Shown one piece after another: positions 13,114 to 14,310 of a stretch of DNA of 14,310 nt. The stretch's first letter is position 1, and each line of letters begins with the position of its first letter. This stretch comes from Gammaproteobacteria bacterium (GTDB taxonomy: Bacteria; Pseudomonadota; Gammaproteobacteria; Ga0077536). The stretch covers positions 1 to 14,310 of the forward strand of contig DPMX01000147.1 in the NCBI GenBank assembly GCA_003540955.1, written 5' to 3'. The notes beneath the pieces were generated by a model. It was given only the letters and a program-made list of their open reading frames with translations. It was not told the DNA's origin and made no database searches. The translations under genes and the position numbers were made by a program.

Positions 13114-14310
13114 TCATTCGTCGGTAACGCAGCCTTCAGATGCTGACCTCACATTTTTGATGTATTTAAACAACGTCCCTTTAGTTGCCTTTAGAGGTGG
13201 CGCGGTCCATCGTTGGCGGCGTTCGCTCAGAACACTTTCGGTAACATTAAAGCTTAATGCGTTGGTATCACCATCGATGGTTACGATGTCGCCATTACGA
13301 ACAAGCGCGATCGGACCTCCTAGTTGCGCTTCAGGCACAACGTGACCGACTAAGAACCCATGCGATCCGCCGGAGAACCTGCCATCGGTAATAAGTGCGA
13401 CGTTAGACCCTAGGCCGGCGCCCATTAACGCTGACGTTGGTGTTAGCATTTCCGGCATCCCTGGACCGCCTTCAGGACCCTCATAACGGATGATTACGAC
13501 ATCACCGGCTTGGATCTGATCTTGCTCAAGAGCTGTCAACATTTCTTCTTCACAATCGAAGACCTTAGCAGGGCCAGTAAACGCCATCCCTTCTTTCCCG
13601 GTAATTTTCGCCACTGAACCGTCGGGCGCAAGGTTGCCTTTGAGAATTTGAATGTGGCCGGTTGCGAGTATCGGCTCCCCGAGTGGTCGAATGATATCTT
13701 GTTCCGGATCTAAGTTTGGCAGTTCGGCGAGATTCTCGGCGATTGTTTTGCCGGTTACGGTGATGCAGTCGCCGTCAAGCATATTATTATCGAGTAAAAA
13801 TTTCATTACAGCCGGGATGCCACCAACATCGTGTAGATCTTCCATGACGTATCGGCCGCTTGGTTTTAGATCCGCGAGGAATGGTGTCCGATCGCTGACC
13901 CGTTGAAAGTCATCCAGCGATAGCTCAACATTAACAGCACGAGCCATCGCGATGAGATGTAATACAGCATTGGTTGATCCCCCTAAAACGGTTACGATTA
14001 CCATCGCGTTTTCAAATGCCCTACGCGTCATTATGTCGCGTGGGCATAGGTTAATTTCAAGCAAATGACGGATCGCGACGCCGGCCTTTCTGCATTCTGC
14101 GAGCTTTCCAGGATCGACAGCGGGTACGGACGAACTGTAGGGTAGGGACATTCCCATCGCTTCGATGGCGGAAGCCATTGTGTTTGCCGTATACATACCG
14201 CCGCAGGCTCCGGCGCCGGGACATGCGTGTCGAACGATTTCAGAGCGTCGTTGGTCGTCAATGGATCCGGACAAGTAGGCACCATAGCTTTGGAACGCAG
14301 AAACGATATC
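13114..14310 (-). CDS. ilvD: Dihydroxy-acid dehydratase, C-terminal part (5' truncated)
   Basis: The last 398 residues of a protein normally about 560-570 long are present; the frame stays open to the right edge with DIVSAFQSYGAYLSGS, as in IlvD. The enzyme dehydrates 2,3-dihydroxy-isovalerate and its methylvalerate analogue in valine, leucine and isoleucine synthesis. ACPGAGACGGMYTANTM carries one cluster-binding cysteine of the Fe-S site. Further IlvD blocks are GGSTNAVLHLIAMA, GPEGGPGMPEML and TDGRFSGGSHGF. Sugar-acid dehydratases (Edd, XylD) share the fold, but these blocks read as IlvD. The N-terminal cysteines lie outside the window. It converges with the lytic transglycosylase gene with a three-base gap, so no terminator fits between them. 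Confidence 0.93.
   Translation of the reverse strand, partial: DIVSAFQSYGAYLSGSIDDQRRSEIVRHACPGAGACGGMYTANTMASAIEAMGMSLPYSSSVPAVDPGKLAECRKAGVAIRHLLEINLCPRDIMTRRAFENAMVIVTVLGGSTNAVLHLIAMARAVNVELSLDDFQRVSDRTPFLADLKPSGRYVMEDLHDVGGIPAVMKFLLDNNMLDGDCITVTGKTIAENLAELPNLDPEQDIIRPLGEPILATGHIQILKGNLAPDGSVAKITGKEGMAFTGPAKVFDCEEEMLTALEQDQIQAGDVVIIRYEGPEGGPGMPEMLTPTSALMGAGLGSNVALITDGRFSGGSHGFLVGHVVPEAQLGGPIALVRNGDIVTIDGDTNALSFNVTESVLSERRQRWTAPPLKATKGTLFKYIKNVRSASEGCVTDE

Noticed and set aside
1..14310. CRISPR array, transposon ends, attachment sites or a recent transfer island
   Set aside because: No spaced repeat series, transposase, integrase or tRNA was seen, and base use is even across the window.

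Overview
The window is about 14.3 kb of mid-GC, gene-dense bacterial chromosome. It comes from a Gram-negative bacterium, probably an uncultured member of the Pseudomonadota and perhaps a gammaproteobacterium. This rests on lipid A synthesis (lpxD), a YajD-type HNH protein, PgpA, a periplasmic DUF4124 plus SLT lytic transglycosylase, and glutathione reductase. The placement is inference from gene content; no rRNA or tRNA was recognised. I see no insertion sequence, integrase, phage gene or CRISPR array, and base use looks even throughout.

Layout. Positions 1-473 hold the end of a MATE efflux transporter, convergent with glutathione reductase (609-1961, minus). A yajD-like HNH gene (2122-2508) diverges from gor and is followed by a MaoC-like hydratase gene (2566-3048). 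After a 295-base gap comes a luciferase-like flavin oxidoreductase (3344-4432), convergent with a minus-strand pair made of a zinc-free quinone oxidoreductase-type dehydrogenase (5264-6247) and an enoyl-CoA hydratase (4500-5252). A 378-base gene-free stretch separates this pair from two plus-strand genes of unknown function: a DUF6869-like protein (6626-7015) and a protein resembling the DUF6925 group (7055-8068). The junction between these two is the most unusual spot in the window. Next come an HMG-CoA-lyase-like enzyme (8277-9185) and a convergent GntR/FCD regulator (9182-9838, minus) whose stop codons overlap by four bases.

The right part is envelope and housekeeping: lpxD (9910-10887, minus), a divergent VKOR-thioredoxin fusion (11038-11907), pgpA (11977-12456), a lytic transglycosylase (12502-13110) and the last 398 residues of ilvD (13114-14310, minus), whose 5' end lies beyond the window.

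How the genes fit together. MaoC hydratase, flavin oxidoreductase, enoyl-CoA hydratase, quinone oxidoreductase and HMG-CoA-lyase-like enzyme suggest scattered parts of acyl-CoA catabolism, with the GntR/FCD protein a plausible local regulator of the lyase. They lie in several transcription units, so a single pathway is not shown. The strongest lead for something undescribed is the DUF6869/DUF6925-like pair. It carries an internal 15-codon reading frame with a perfect ribosome binding site, which ends in TGATG at the next gene; one extra T in a five-T run would fuse the two frames.
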